The notes under the pieces: generated by a model
Seen by the model: only the letters and a program-made list of their open reading frames with translations
Database searches by the model: none
Told to the model about the DNA's origin: nothing
Shown: positions 1 to 7,297 of the stretch, in pieces
Layout of the letters: each line of letters begins with the position of its first letter
Position numbering within the stretch: the first letter of the stretch is position 1
Position numbers and translations under genes: made by a program
Assembly (NCBI RefSeq): GCF_014647235.1
Contig: NZ_BMOU01000007.1
Location: 65,987-129,986 of the forward strand
Direction of reading: 5' to 3'
DNA length: 64,000 bases
Source of the DNA: Haloarcula pellucida
Lineage (GTDB): Archaea > Halobacteriota > Halobacteria > Halobacteriales > Haloarculaceae

Positions 1-909
1 GAGCGCTGTTACACCGACCTCGAGACCGCCCTCTCGGAGCGTGATGCGGACTTCTGTTCCGTCGTCACGCCGCCAGCGGCCCACGAACCCGTCATCGAGA
101 CGGCGCTGGACCACGGCCTCGACATCATCTCCGAGAAACCCATCGCCGACACGCTGGAAGGGTCGGTCCGCATCGCTCGGAAGGTCCGCGAGGCCGACGC
201 GAAGATGGGCGTCACGATGAGCCACCGCTACGATCAGGACAAGACGACCTTCCGGCGCGCGCTCACAGAGGCCGGCCCCATCGACTACCTCACCGCCCGC
301 TACACCGGGAACGTCCGCGAGCGTGGCCTCTACTCCGAGTACGTTCACGAGATGGGGGACATGCTGTTGCTCGACGGCGCCATTCACCACTTGGACATGC
401 TCCGTGCGTTCGCCGACGCCCGCTGTGAGCGCGTCTACGCCGAGACGTGGGTTCCCGACGGCGCCGACTACGAAGGCGACTGCACCGGCCTCGTCACCCT
501 CCACTTCGAGGACGGTACCCGCGCGCAGTACGAGGGGAGTTACGCCAACGCGACGACGCTCAACGGGTGGGGCCACGAGCAGTTCCGCGCCGAGTGCAAG
601 GACGAGACCGTCGTCCTCGACAACCGCGAGGTCGAGCGGTTCCCCTTCGACCCGGACCGCGTGGGCAACTGGGAGGGCGTCCGGAAGGGCGACGGTCAGC
701 AGGTACCGCCCGCCGAACGGCCCCTCTGGGAGAACGCGTGGCTCATCGAGCAGTTCTGCGAATGGCTGGACGGCGGCGACCCGATGGCCACCCGCGTCGA
801 GGAGACCCTCCAGTCGATGGCCATCGTCTTCGCCGCCATCGAGAGCAGCGAGCGCGGCGAAGCCGTGAACGTTCAGGCTCTCTTGGACGACGCCCGCCAG
901 AACGCCTAG
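1..909 (+). CDS. Gfo/Idh/MocA-family NAD(P)-dependent oxidoreductase, 5'-truncated
   Basis: The frame is open from the first base, so the N-terminal dinucleotide-binding part lies outside the window; 302 residues are visible. The EKP motif (residues 45-47 of the visible part) is the family signature at the end of the Rossmann fold, its Lys contacting cofactor and substrate. A later GAIHHLDML segment (about 127-135) fits the conserved C-terminal substrate-domain helix with its D-x3-H-like residues. Such enzymes oxidise or reduce sugars, inositols or related polyols in the cytosol; the substrate cannot be told. The ATG at 205 is internal and not the real start. Two hairpins follow the stop. Confidence 0.88.
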   Translation, partial: ERCYTDLETALSERDADFCSVVTPPAAHEPVIETALDHGLDIISEKPIADTLEGSVRIARKVREADAKMGVTMSHRYDQDKTTFRRALTEAGPIDYLTARYTGNVRERGLYSEYVHEMGDMLLLDGAIHHLDMLRAFADARCERVYAETWVPDGADYEGDCTGLVTLHFEDGTRAQYEGSYANATTLNGWGHEQFRAECKDETVVLDNREVERFPFDPDRVGNWEGVRKGDGQQVPPAERPLWENAWLIEQFCEWLDGGDPMATRVEETLQSMAIVFAAIESSERGEAVNVQALLDDARQNA

Positions 910-961
910 GACGAGTACGAATTGCTGTATCTGTTGCGGCAACGGCCGTGAACAGCCAGAA

Positions 962-1010
962 AGTCCCGACCGAATCAGGCGGGACTGAAAGGTACCACCA
1001 GCGTGGTGGT
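962..1010 (+). terminator. Two consecutive hairpins after the oxidoreductase
   Basis: AGTCCCG (962-968) pairs with CGGGACT (980-986) across an 11-base loop, and ACCACCA (994-1000) pairs with TGGTGGT (1004-1010) across a 3-base loop. They lie about 55-100 bases after the oxidoreductase stop and may end its transcript. The rest of 910-1166 shows no convincing gene. Function is inferred from position only. Confidence 0.45.
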
Positions 1011-1166
1011 CGGCACAGTCGACCGCCCACGCTCCGAGAAGACGGCTGACGGAAACCGCAGGGACGAACGGAGTGATGCCGAGGACCGCAACGAAGCCCT
1101 CGACCGGGGAGAACGGGGCTTTCTGGCCGTTGTATCCGCAGTCCGAACGAGCGACACAGACGAGAG

Positions 1167-1361
1167 TCACGCCTCCGGCGAGAAGATGTCCTCGATGGCG
1201 CAGTCGTAGTGGTCGGCCAGCGCGAACGCCAGTTCCAGCGAGGGGTCGTAGCGGTCGCGTTCCAGCGCGTTGATAGTCTGGCGGGTGACGCCGACGGCGG
1301 CCGCGAGGTCCGCCTGACTCTCGCCGCGGCCCTCGCGGAGGGCGGGCAGGCGGTTGTTCAT
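1167..1361 (-). CDS. Small XRE/Cro-type helix-turn-helix regulator
   Basis: A 64-residue DNA-binding protein. Residues 5-60 form one HTH_3 domain (RGESQADLAAAVGVTRQTI, then the recognition-helix end NALERDRYDPS) of the YozG-like short regulators. The ATG at 1361 overlaps the stop of the upstream membrane-protein gene (ATGA), so the pair is translationally coupled. In bacteria and archaea this HTH type is often encoded with a DUF2178-like membrane protein. The upstream repeats at 1764-1813 are the obvious candidate for its own operator. It probably represses its operon; the signal is unknown. Confidence 0.88.
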   Translation of the reverse strand: MNNRLPALREGRGESQADLAAAVGVTRQTINALERDRYDPSLELAFALADHYDCAIEDIFSPEA

Positions 1362-1753
1362 CGCTTCGACCGGGCGACGGCGACCATGAGCCCCCAGATG
1401 GCGAACAGACCGGCGACGAACCAGCCCAGATGCGCCAGCCAGAGGGGCCACTCGACGACGCCCAGCGCCCGCAGGGCCGTCAGCGTCGGGAAGACGACGG
1501 CCGAACTCATCCCGACGGCGGCGACGGTGTTGGCGCCGGCTTCCTGAAAGACGGTCGTGTCGCGCTCGTCGAACATGACGACCGACGAGCGGTGTTGCAG
1601 GGCGGTCGCGCCGAGCGCCCCCAGCGCGAACGCGCCGACGCCGACGAGCGGATACCCGGCGGCGATGAGCAGGGCGAATACGAGGCCGGCGGCGGCCCAG
1701 AGCCCGAAGTACGTGCGTCGATACGTCGTCGTGGTGTGTGCGGTTGCGGTCAT
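1358..1753 (-). CDS. DUF2178-like four-helix membrane protein
   Basis: 131 residues with four hydrophobic segments (about 17-36, 38-53, 72-92 and 102-124) and a polar middle loop (HRSSVVMFDERDTTVFQEAG). The layout matches DUF2178-type inner-membrane proteins encoded next to short HTH regulators. Start ATG at 1753; a candidate TATA box (AAATTTTAAG on the minus strand, 1821-1830) and the GTAAAGC repeats lie directly upstream. It is co-transcribed with the HTH gene by a 4-base overlap. Role unknown; a sensor or anti-regulator function for the HTH partner is only a guess. Confidence 0.75.
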   Translation of the reverse strand: MTATAHTTTTYRRTYFGLWAAAGLVFALLIAAGYPLVGVGAFALGALGATALQHRSSVVMFDERDTTVFQEAGANTVAAVGMSSAVVFPTLTALRALGVVEWPLWLAHLGWFVAGLFAIWGLMVAVARSKR

Positions 1754-1763
1754 CGGGAACCAC

Positions 1764-1813
1764 GTAAAGCGGCCTTTCCGTAAAGCTCGCTTTACGTGTA
1801 AAACGTGCTTTAC
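1764..1813 (-). promoter_or_regulatory. Four-half-site operator (GTAAAGC/GCTTTAC)
   Basis: GTAAAGC occurs at 1764-1770 and 1780-1786 and its complement GCTTTAC at 1789-1795 and 1807-1813. The two inner copies form a perfect palindrome with a 2-base spacer; the outer copies sit symmetrically on either side. The block lies between the candidate TATA box (1821-1830) and the start codon at 1753, so bound protein would cover the transcription start. Autorepression by the small HTH protein is inferred. Confidence 0.7.
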
Positions 1814-1867
1814 ACACGAACTTAAAATTTGTCGTCACGCTACCGGCGGATCCGACCGTCAGCACTC

Positions 1868-2473
1868 TCACGCCGACCGGTGAACCGACCCACGGGACTC
1901 GTACTCCATCTCCGTCGTCACGGCGTCGGCAGTCTCGGCGCCCCACTCACGCTCGACGAGGTGGACCGCGAGGTCCAGTCCCGAGGTGACGCCGCCAGCG
2001 GTGAGGACGTCGCCGTCGTCGACGACGCGGGCGTCGACAACCGCGGCGGCCGTCTCGCGCAGGTCGTCGAGTGCGCCGCGGTGGGTGACGGCAGGGCGTC
2101 CGTCCAGCACGCCGGCACGGGCGAGGAGCATCCCGCCGGTGCAGACCCCCGCGATAGTCGCCCCTCGCTCGTGAGCGGCCGCGATGGCGTCGGGCAGGTC
2201 ACCCCGGTCGGCCTCCGTGCGTGCGCCTGCCTCGCTCCCGTCGTTCCACCCGCCGCCCGGAACCACGAGGAGGTCCGGGTCAGTGTCGGCGAGTGGCCCG
2301 TCTACGTCGATTGTGAGGCCGTGGCTGGCGGTGACCGTCGACTGGTCATCGACCGTCCGGAGCGTCACGTCCCACGTCGCACCGAACCGGGTGGCGTTCT
2401 CGAACACCTCGTAGGGGCCGATTGCGTCCAGTTCGTCGAAGCCGTCGTAACAGACGATTGCGACCGTCTCCAT
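1868..2473 (-). CDS. DJ-1/PfpI-family protein (GATase1-like)
   Basis: 201 residues of one alpha/beta domain beginning METVAIVCYDGFDELD, typical of the ThiJ/PfpI/isonitrile-hydratase group. The nucleophile-elbow cysteine is Cys111 in AGVCTGGM, and the early acidic residue pairing with it lies in the FDELDAIGP stretch. Members include isonitrile hydratases, glyoxalases and AraC-linked sensors; the exact reaction cannot be assigned. The start is the ATG at 2473, where homology begins. Divergent from the PhzF-like gene. Confidence 0.88.
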   Translation of the reverse strand: METVAIVCYDGFDELDAIGPYEVFENATRFGATWDVTLRTVDDQSTVTASHGLTIDVDGPLADTDPDLLVVPGGGWNDGSEAGARTEADRGDLPDAIAAAHERGATIAGVCTGGMLLARAGVLDGRPAVTHRGALDDLRETAAAVVDARVVDDGDVLTAGGVTSGLDLAVHLVEREWGAETADAVTTEMEYESRGSVHRSA

Positions 2474-2564
2474 ACCGGATGGACGAGGCCGGCGGCCAAA
2501 GCCGTGTGGGACAGCGAACCACACTATCCCCACGCTCTTTGTCGTCGCCGGCGAGACGTCTCGT

Positions 2565-3443
2565 ATGTCCCACCCGTTCCACATCGTCGACGTGTTCGCC
2601 CGCGAGCGCTACGCCGGCAACCAGTTGGCCGTCGTCACCGACGCCGGCGACCGCTCGACGGAGACGATGCAAGCCATCGCCAGCGAGATGGACTACTCCG
2701 AGACGACGTTCGTCACCGGACCACCCGAAAACGGCGCGTGGCCGGTGCGCATCTTCACGCCCAATAGCGAGATTCCGTTCGCCGGCCATCCGACGCTGGG
2801 GACCGCCCACGTGATTCGAGAGCACCTCGCCGACGACCGACCGGCGACGGTGACGCTCGACCTCGGCGTGGGCGAGGTGCCGGTCGAGGCGCGGGAGGAC
2901 GGGACGCTGTGGATGACGCAGCGGACCCCGGAGTTCGGCGATCGACTCGACCACGCCGCGCTGGCCGAGGTGCTGGGCCTGCCGCGGGAGGCGCTCGACG
3001 ACCGCTGGCCCGTGCGGGTGGTCTCGACCGGCCTGCCGACCATCGTCGTCCCGCTGACCGACCGCGAGGCGCTGACGAGCATCGACCTCGACCGCGCGGC
3101 CTACGACCGGGTGACCGGCGACCGCGAGGCAAAGAACGTGCTGGCGTTCGCGCCCGACGCACGGCGCGAGGAGAACGACCTCGCGGACCGCGTGTTCGCG
3201 CCGTTCTACGACGTGCCCGAAGACCCGGCGACTGGCTCCTCGAACGGCTGTCTCGCCGCGTACCTCGCTCGCACCGAGTACCGCGGCAGCCCCGTCGTCG
3301 ACGTTCGGGTCGAACAGGGCTACGAGATGGGGCGGCCGTCGCTCCTCTCCCTCCACGCCGACGCGAGCGCGGGCGACGACGTTCACGTCGCGGTCGGCGG
3401 GGGCGTGGTGCCGGTGGCGACCGGCGAGTTGCTCGACCCGTAG
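2565..3443 (+). CDS. PhzF-family isomerase/epimerase
   Basis: 292 residues, normal for the PhzF/YddE fold of two diaminopimelate-epimerase-like halves. The N-terminus (FHIVDVFARERYAGNQLAVV) is diagnostic. Glu46 in the YSETTFV motif aligns with the catalytic glutamate of PhzF. The second half carries the DPATGSSNGCLAAY segment that closes the active site. There are no other phenazine genes nearby, so this is a generic cytosolic isomerase acting on an unknown metabolite. Start ATG at 2565; the divergent PfpI-like gene begins 91 bases upstream. Confidence 0.92.
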   Translation: MSHPFHIVDVFARERYAGNQLAVVTDAGDRSTETMQAIASEMDYSETTFVTGPPENGAWPVRIFTPNSEIPFAGHPTLGTAHVIREHLADDRPATVTLDLGVGEVPVEAREDGTLWMTQRTPEFGDRLDHAALAEVLGLPREALDDRWPVRVVSTGLPTIVVPLTDREALTSIDLDRAAYDRVTGDREAKNVLAFAPDARREENDLADRVFAPFYDVPEDPATGSSNGCLAAYLARTEYRGSPVVDVRVEQGYEMGRPSLLSLHADASAGDDVHVAVGGGVVPVATGELLDP

Positions 3444-3488
3444 TCACGACACGCGCGAGACGCCGACCGGGGCGGCCAGATGTCGCGG

Positions 3489-3644
3489 TCAGTTGAGCCA
3501 CGGATTGTCGACCGTCTCGAACCGGTGGCCACAAGACGGGCATTCGACGAGTTGCGGCCCGTCGCTGGCGCTCACGACCGGGAAGCGGTGGCTCCACGTC
3601 AGGTGCCCACACTCGGGACAGCGGCGGACGACGGGCGGAATCAT
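3489..3644 (-). CDS. Small zinc-ribbon protein (51 aa)
   Basis: A 51-residue protein with two CxxC pairs (Cys9/Cys12 in CPECGH and Cys35/Cys38 in CPSCGH), spaced as one rubredoxin-like zinc ribbon. The ATG at 3644 is preferred over an upstream one at 3692 because the extra residues are low-complexity and unlike the domain. Haloarchaea encode many such mini zinc proteins, some shown elsewhere to affect growth or swarming. It faces PhzF convergently. Function unknown. Confidence 0.7.
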   Translation of the reverse strand: MIPPVVRRCPECGHLTWSHRFPVVSASDGPQLVECPSCGHRFETVDNPWLN

Positions 3645-3742
3645 GGCGAAGTCGGGCCGTAGACTGTGTGGCCGTACGCTCCGGCCGTGCAAGTCGTTGG
3701 CGGGCGACGCCCGCTGTCGCTCGCGACGCTCACCGTTCCGTC

Positions 3743-4015
3743 GAGAGTTTTCGCTTCGCTCAGACTCTCGCTACTGCTCGCGGCTACCGCCGCTCGCAAT
3801 CCGAGGTTCTTCACTGCGTTCGGAACCTCGCTACTCCGCGGTTCCCTGCGGTCCCCGCTCCGTCGAGGGTCTTCGCTTCGCTCAGACCCTCGCTACTCAC
3901 GGCTCACTGCGTTCCCCGTTCGTCTTCCGGGATTCCTCGCTGTACTCGGACTCCCGCTACTGCTCGCGGCTACCGCCGCTCGCAACCCGAGGCCCCTCGT
4001 TTCACTCGGCGCCTC
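3743..4015. repeat. Array of five modular hairpin repeats
   Basis: The 372-base spacer 3645-4016 holds no gene. It carries five units of the form arm, loop like TTCGCTTCGCTCAG, complementary arm, then (C)GCTACT. Arms: GAGAGT/ACTCTC (3743-3748, 3764-3769), GAGGTTC/GAACCTC (3803-3809, 3823-3829), GAGGGTC/GACCCTC (3865-3871, 3885-3891), an imperfect GGGA/TCCC pair (about 3929-3954), and GAGGC/GCCTC (3989-3993, 4011-4015). Arms differ but stay complementary. A 30-base block is exactly duplicated at 3770-3799 and 3956-3985. The last unit's tail contains the stop codon of the aldo/keto reductase. Confidence 0.85.
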
Positions 4016-4016
4016 G

Positions 4017-4991
4017 CTACTCGTGCCCGTACACTGCCACCGGCTCGTACGGTTCTTCGAGGTAGGCCACGTCCGACGCCGAGAGGTCGATATCCAGCGC
4101 TTCGACGGCGGCCTCCAGATGCTCGATGCTGGAGGTGCCGACGATGGGCGTGGTGACGTCGTCGTTCTGAAACTGCCACGCCAGCGCGATTTGGGCCATC
4201 GTCACGCCGTAGTCGGCCGCGAGTTCCTGTACGCGCTCGTTTATCTCCTCACTGCCCGGTCCCTCGGCGTATGGCACCTCGGCCTCCTCGCTCTCGTGGA
4301 CGCCGCGGGTCGTCGACTCGAACTCCTCGTGGGGGCGCGTGAGATAGCCCGCGCCGAGCGGGCTCCACGGCATGACGCCGACGTTCTCCCGGTCACAGAG
4401 CGGGTACATCTCGCGTTCCTCCTCGCGGTAGGCCAGATGGTAGAGGTCCTGCATCGTCTCGAAACGCGCCAGACCCTCCCGCTCACTGACGTGGAGCGCG
4501 CGCTGGAACTGGTGGGCCCACATCGAGGAGGCACCGACGTGACGGACCTGCCCGCGGCGGACGGCATCGTCCAGCGCCCGCAGCGTCGTCTCGATGGGCG
4601 TATCGTAGTCCCAGCGGTGGATCTGGTAGAGGTCGACGGTGTCCATCCCCAACCGGTCGAGCGAGTTCGACAGTTCCTGCTCGATGGTCTTCCGGGAGAG
4701 ACCGCGGGCGTTTCGGTGGTCGCTCGCGCCGGGAAACCGGACCTTCGTGGCGACGACCTGCTCGTCGCGGTCGTAGTCGGCGAGGACGTCGCCGAGAATC
4801 TGCTCGCTCTCGCCGGCCGAGTAGACGTTCGCGGTGTCGAAGAAGTTCACACCCAGTTCGATGGCGCGCTCTAACAGGTCGCGGCTCTCGTCTTCGTCCA
4901 GCATCCACTCGCGGTCGCTTCCGAAGCTCATACAGCCGAGACAGATTTTACTGACTTCGATACCGGTCGAGCCGAGCGTCGTGTACTCCAT
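4017..4991 (-). CDS. Aldo/keto reductase
   Basis: 324 residues of the AKR TIM-barrel family, closest in style to the YajO/Tas-like group (MEYTTLGSTGIEVSKICLGC start). The catalytic tetrad is visible as Asp52, Tyr57, Lys83 and His125 (FFDTANVY, ATKVRF, YQIHRW). A C-terminal IVGTSS segment fits NADPH binding. It should reduce aldehydes or ketones in the cytosol; substrate unknown. Start ATG at 4991, about 26 bases after a TATA-like GTTTTGAG (minus strand, 5015-5022). Its TAG stop lies inside the last hairpin repeat unit. Confidence 0.93.
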   Translation of the reverse strand: MEYTTLGSTGIEVSKICLGCMSFGSDREWMLDEDESRDLLERAIELGVNFFDTANVYSAGESEQILGDVLADYDRDEQVVATKVRFPGASDHRNARGLSRKTIEQELSNSLDRLGMDTVDLYQIHRWDYDTPIETTLRALDDAVRRGQVRHVGASSMWAHQFQRALHVSEREGLARFETMQDLYHLAYREEEREMYPLCDRENVGVMPWSPLGAGYLTRPHEEFESTTRGVHESEEAEVPYAEGPGSEEINERVQELAADYGVTMAQIALAWQFQNDDVTTPIVGTSSIEHLEAAVEALDIDLSASDVAYLEEPYEPVAVYGHE

Positions 4992-5416
4992 GGGCGGAGC
5001 AACGGCCGGGCACTCAAAACAGTTCGGGCGGTCCGTGCCCGTCTGTTCCGGTTAGCGGTAGCAGTGTCAGAACGTCCCGGTGCTCTCGGCACCGCGACGC
5101 GCTACGCGCTTTGCGTGGGCCGTCGTCGGGTCGCTGAGAGTGCGGCCGCACAGCCGGCCCGTTCGAGCAGCCAGCCTCGGGAGGCGTTCCGACTGTCTGC
5201 ATCGCGCTGCTCCGTGGCGTCCCGTCACTACACACCGCCCGCCGCTCGGTCCGTCGGTCAGCCAGTGCCGGCCACCGCTGCTATGCGACGGCCGGTGGAA
5301 CTCGATGGCCACCCCGCTGCCACCTTTTTCCACCTCGGGTGGCCGTCGGCCACCACTCGGCGCAAAAACGTGGGCGAAAAAGCGCGAATCCCACAGCGAT
5401 TCGCGTGCGTGCGCCC
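4992..5416. other. Intergenic spacer with thiolase-end duplicate and hairpin
   Basis: No gene is convincing in these 425 bases between the reductase promoter and the thiolase stop. Two features stand out. A 19-base stretch at 5292-5310 is identical to 5423-5441, which encodes the AIEFHR end of the thiolase, so the last residues of that protein are duplicated 131 bases downstream. The hairpin GCGAATC ... GATTCGC (about 5385-5405), just after the thiolase stop on the minus strand, is a candidate terminator. Confidence 0.6.
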
Positions 5417-6550
5417 TCAAATCCGGTGGAACTCGATGGCCGCGCCCTGTCCGAACCCGACACACTCCGTCGCGAGACCGAGTTCGGCGTCGCGTTTCTG
5501 CATCTCGTGGACGAGCGTCACCGGCAGGCGGGCGCCCGACGCGCCGAGGGGGTGACCGATGGCGATGGCACCGCCGTTGACGTTGTAGATATCGTCGTCG
5601 AAGCCCAGTTCACGCTGGCAGTACAGGCACTGGGAGGCGAAGGCCTCGTTCAGTTCGACGAGGTCGTAGGCGCCGGTGTCACGGCCAGTGCGCTCGGCCA
5701 GTTGACGCACCGCGGGGACCGGGCCGATGCCCATCACCGTCGGGTCGACGCCGGCCACCTCGTGGGCACCGATTTCGGCCATCACGTCGAGGCCGCGTTC
5801 CTCGGCGAACTCCCGAGAGGTGACCAGCAGGCCGGCCGCGCCGTCCGAGACTTGGGAGGCGTTGCCCGGCGTGACCGTCCCGTCGGACTTGAACACCGTC
5901 GGCAGGCCGGCGAGCGTCTCTACGTCGGTGTCCCGGCGGATGCCCTCGTCCTCCTCGACGCGGCCCTCGTCCGTGCCGATGGGGACGAGTTCGTCGTCGA
6001 ACCGCCCCGAATCGGTCGCCTCGGCGGCGCGCTGGTGGCTTCGGACGGCGTACTCGTCCTGTTCGCGCCGGGCGACGTCCTTCTCCTCGGCGACCTTCTC
6101 GGCGGTCATCCCCATCTGGAGTTCGCCGATGTTGTAGAGTTCGGCGAGTCGCGGGTGGACGTTGTGGGTGTTCTCGCCCATCGGCACGCGGGACATCGAC
6201 TCGACGCCACCGGCGATGAGCACGTCACGCTGGCCGGCCGCGACGGCGTCGGCGGCCCGCATCAGCGCCTCCGCGGAAGAGGCACACCAGCGGTTGATAG
6301 TCGACGCCGGAACGCTCTCGCCGAGGTCCGACAGCAGGGCGACGACCCGAGCCACGTTGTTACCCTGCTCGCCGCGTTGCTGGGCACACCCCCAGAGCAG
6401 GTCGTCGACCTCGTCGCTCTCGACGCCGGTACTCGCGAGCAACTGGTTGACGAGCGGAACCGAGAGGTCCTCGCTACGTACGCCCGCGAGTGCGCCGTCC
6501 TCTTTCCCTTGTGGCGTCCGGACCGCATCTACGATGACCGGTGTCGGCAT
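5417..6550 (-). CDS. Thiolase (acetyl-CoA C-acyltransferase)
   Basis: 377 residues, a standard thiolase-II length. The active site is complete: Cys89 in NRWCASS (acyl acceptor), His333 in GHPLGASGAR and Cys363 in ECVGFGQGAA (general base). It should cleave 3-ketoacyl-CoA in beta-oxidation or condense acetyl-CoA units. It stands alone, with no dehydrogenase partner nearby. The start ATG at 6550 lies about 30 bases after a TATA-like CTTTTAAC on the minus strand (6577-6586). Direction (degradative or biosynthetic) cannot be decided. Confidence 0.95.
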   Translation of the reverse strand: MPTPVIVDAVRTPQGKEDGALAGVRSEDLSVPLVNQLLASTGVESDEVDDLLWGCAQQRGEQGNNVARVVALLSDLGESVPASTINRWCASSAEALMRAADAVAAGQRDVLIAGGVESMSRVPMGENTHNVHPRLAELYNIGELQMGMTAEKVAEEKDVARREQDEYAVRSHQRAAEATDSGRFDDELVPIGTDEGRVEEDEGIRRDTDVETLAGLPTVFKSDGTVTPGNASQVSDGAAGLLVTSREFAEERGLDVMAEIGAHEVAGVDPTVMGIGPVPAVRQLAERTGRDTGAYDLVELNEAFASQCLYCQRELGFDDDIYNVNGGAIAIGHPLGASGARLPVTLVHEMQKRDAELGLATECVGFGQGAAIEFHRI

Positions 6551-6622
6551 GGACAGGACAACGACATGGGCCGTGTTAAAAGCTCACAAACTCGGAACCG
6601 CGGGGCCCGAGTTGTCTCCCGT

Positions 6623-7105
6623 TCAGGCCGAGGACTCGTCGGCGTCGAATCCCGGCGGCAGACCGGTGTGTTTGATGCCCGCCCAGTCGTCGGCGGTGAA
6701 CCGGTAGACGACGACCGCCTCGGATTCGCGGGCCGCCTCGAACACGTCCGGCCGCCACGCCGTCTCGAGGACGTCTCGTATCGCCTCCCACTGCGGCTCT
6801 GGGACGCGCTCTACGGTCCCCGTCAACAGGACGCTCTCCCAGTTGAAGGCGGACTGGGCGGTGTAGGTCAGGAACCGAACCGTCTCGGCTCGCTCTATCA
6901 ACGTACGCTTCCGGCTATCGGGGCCGCCGACGAACGTGAAGTACAGCGTCGACGCCCCGTCGTAGCCGAACGACATCGGCACGACGTAGGGCGCGTCGTC
7001 GGCGGGAAGCGCCAGGACGCCCATCCGCTGGGTCGAGACGAAGTCGTGCATCTCCTCGTCGCTCATCTTCGTCAGACCGTACTGCTCCATGTCCTCAATT
7101 GTCAT
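6623..7105 (-). CDS. Pyridoxamine 5'-phosphate oxidase-like flavin protein
   Basis: 160 residues of a split-barrel FMN-binding fold. The segment MGVLALPADDAPYVVPMSFGYDG and the strand pattern LYFTFVGG...KRTLIERAETV match the general-stress and nitroimidazole-resistance-like PPOX group, not true PdxH. Likely binds FMN or F420 as a small dimeric reductase; substrate unknown. The ATG at 7105 fits a TATA-like CGCTTATGC at 7133-7141 on the minus strand. Confidence 0.85.
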   Translation of the reverse strand: MTIEDMEQYGLTKMSDEEMHDFVSTQRMGVLALPADDAPYVVPMSFGYDGASTLYFTFVGGPDSRKRTLIERAETVRFLTYTAQSAFNWESVLLTGTVERVPEPQWEAIRDVLETAWRPDVFEAARESEAVVVYRFTADDWAGIKHTGLPPGFDADESSA

Positions 7106-7297
7106 GGCATTGTAAATTCGTCGCTCCGGAGCATAAGCGTTCGCCGGCTAATGACGGGTGTTTTGTCGTGGAGCGACGACCAGACGGTCAGTAGGCCACC
7201 GAGCGGTCGGCATCTGCCGGTCGATGCCGGTGGACCGACTGTGTCGCCGCCGGCGCTTCGAGTCACTTATCCCGGTCGCGTGGCAACGTAGGTGGGA

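Noticed and set aside
910-1166. Transposase (IS200/IS605) remnant after the oxidoreductase
   Set aside because: A hairpin (AGTCCCG/CGGGACT) recalls such element ends, but no transposase residues or motif could be recognised in any frame.
3700-4016. CRISPR-like array
   Set aside because: Units repeat with shared loop and tail, but arm sequences vary as hairpins, spacing is irregular and there are no cas genes. It is a family of structured repeats.
5339-7291. Long open frame of about 650 codons opposite the thiolase and flavin-protein genes
   Set aside because: Its product is low-complexity (Arg/Gly/Val-rich) with no domain, while the minus-strand genes have full catalytic motifs. GC-rich codons leave long antisense frames open.
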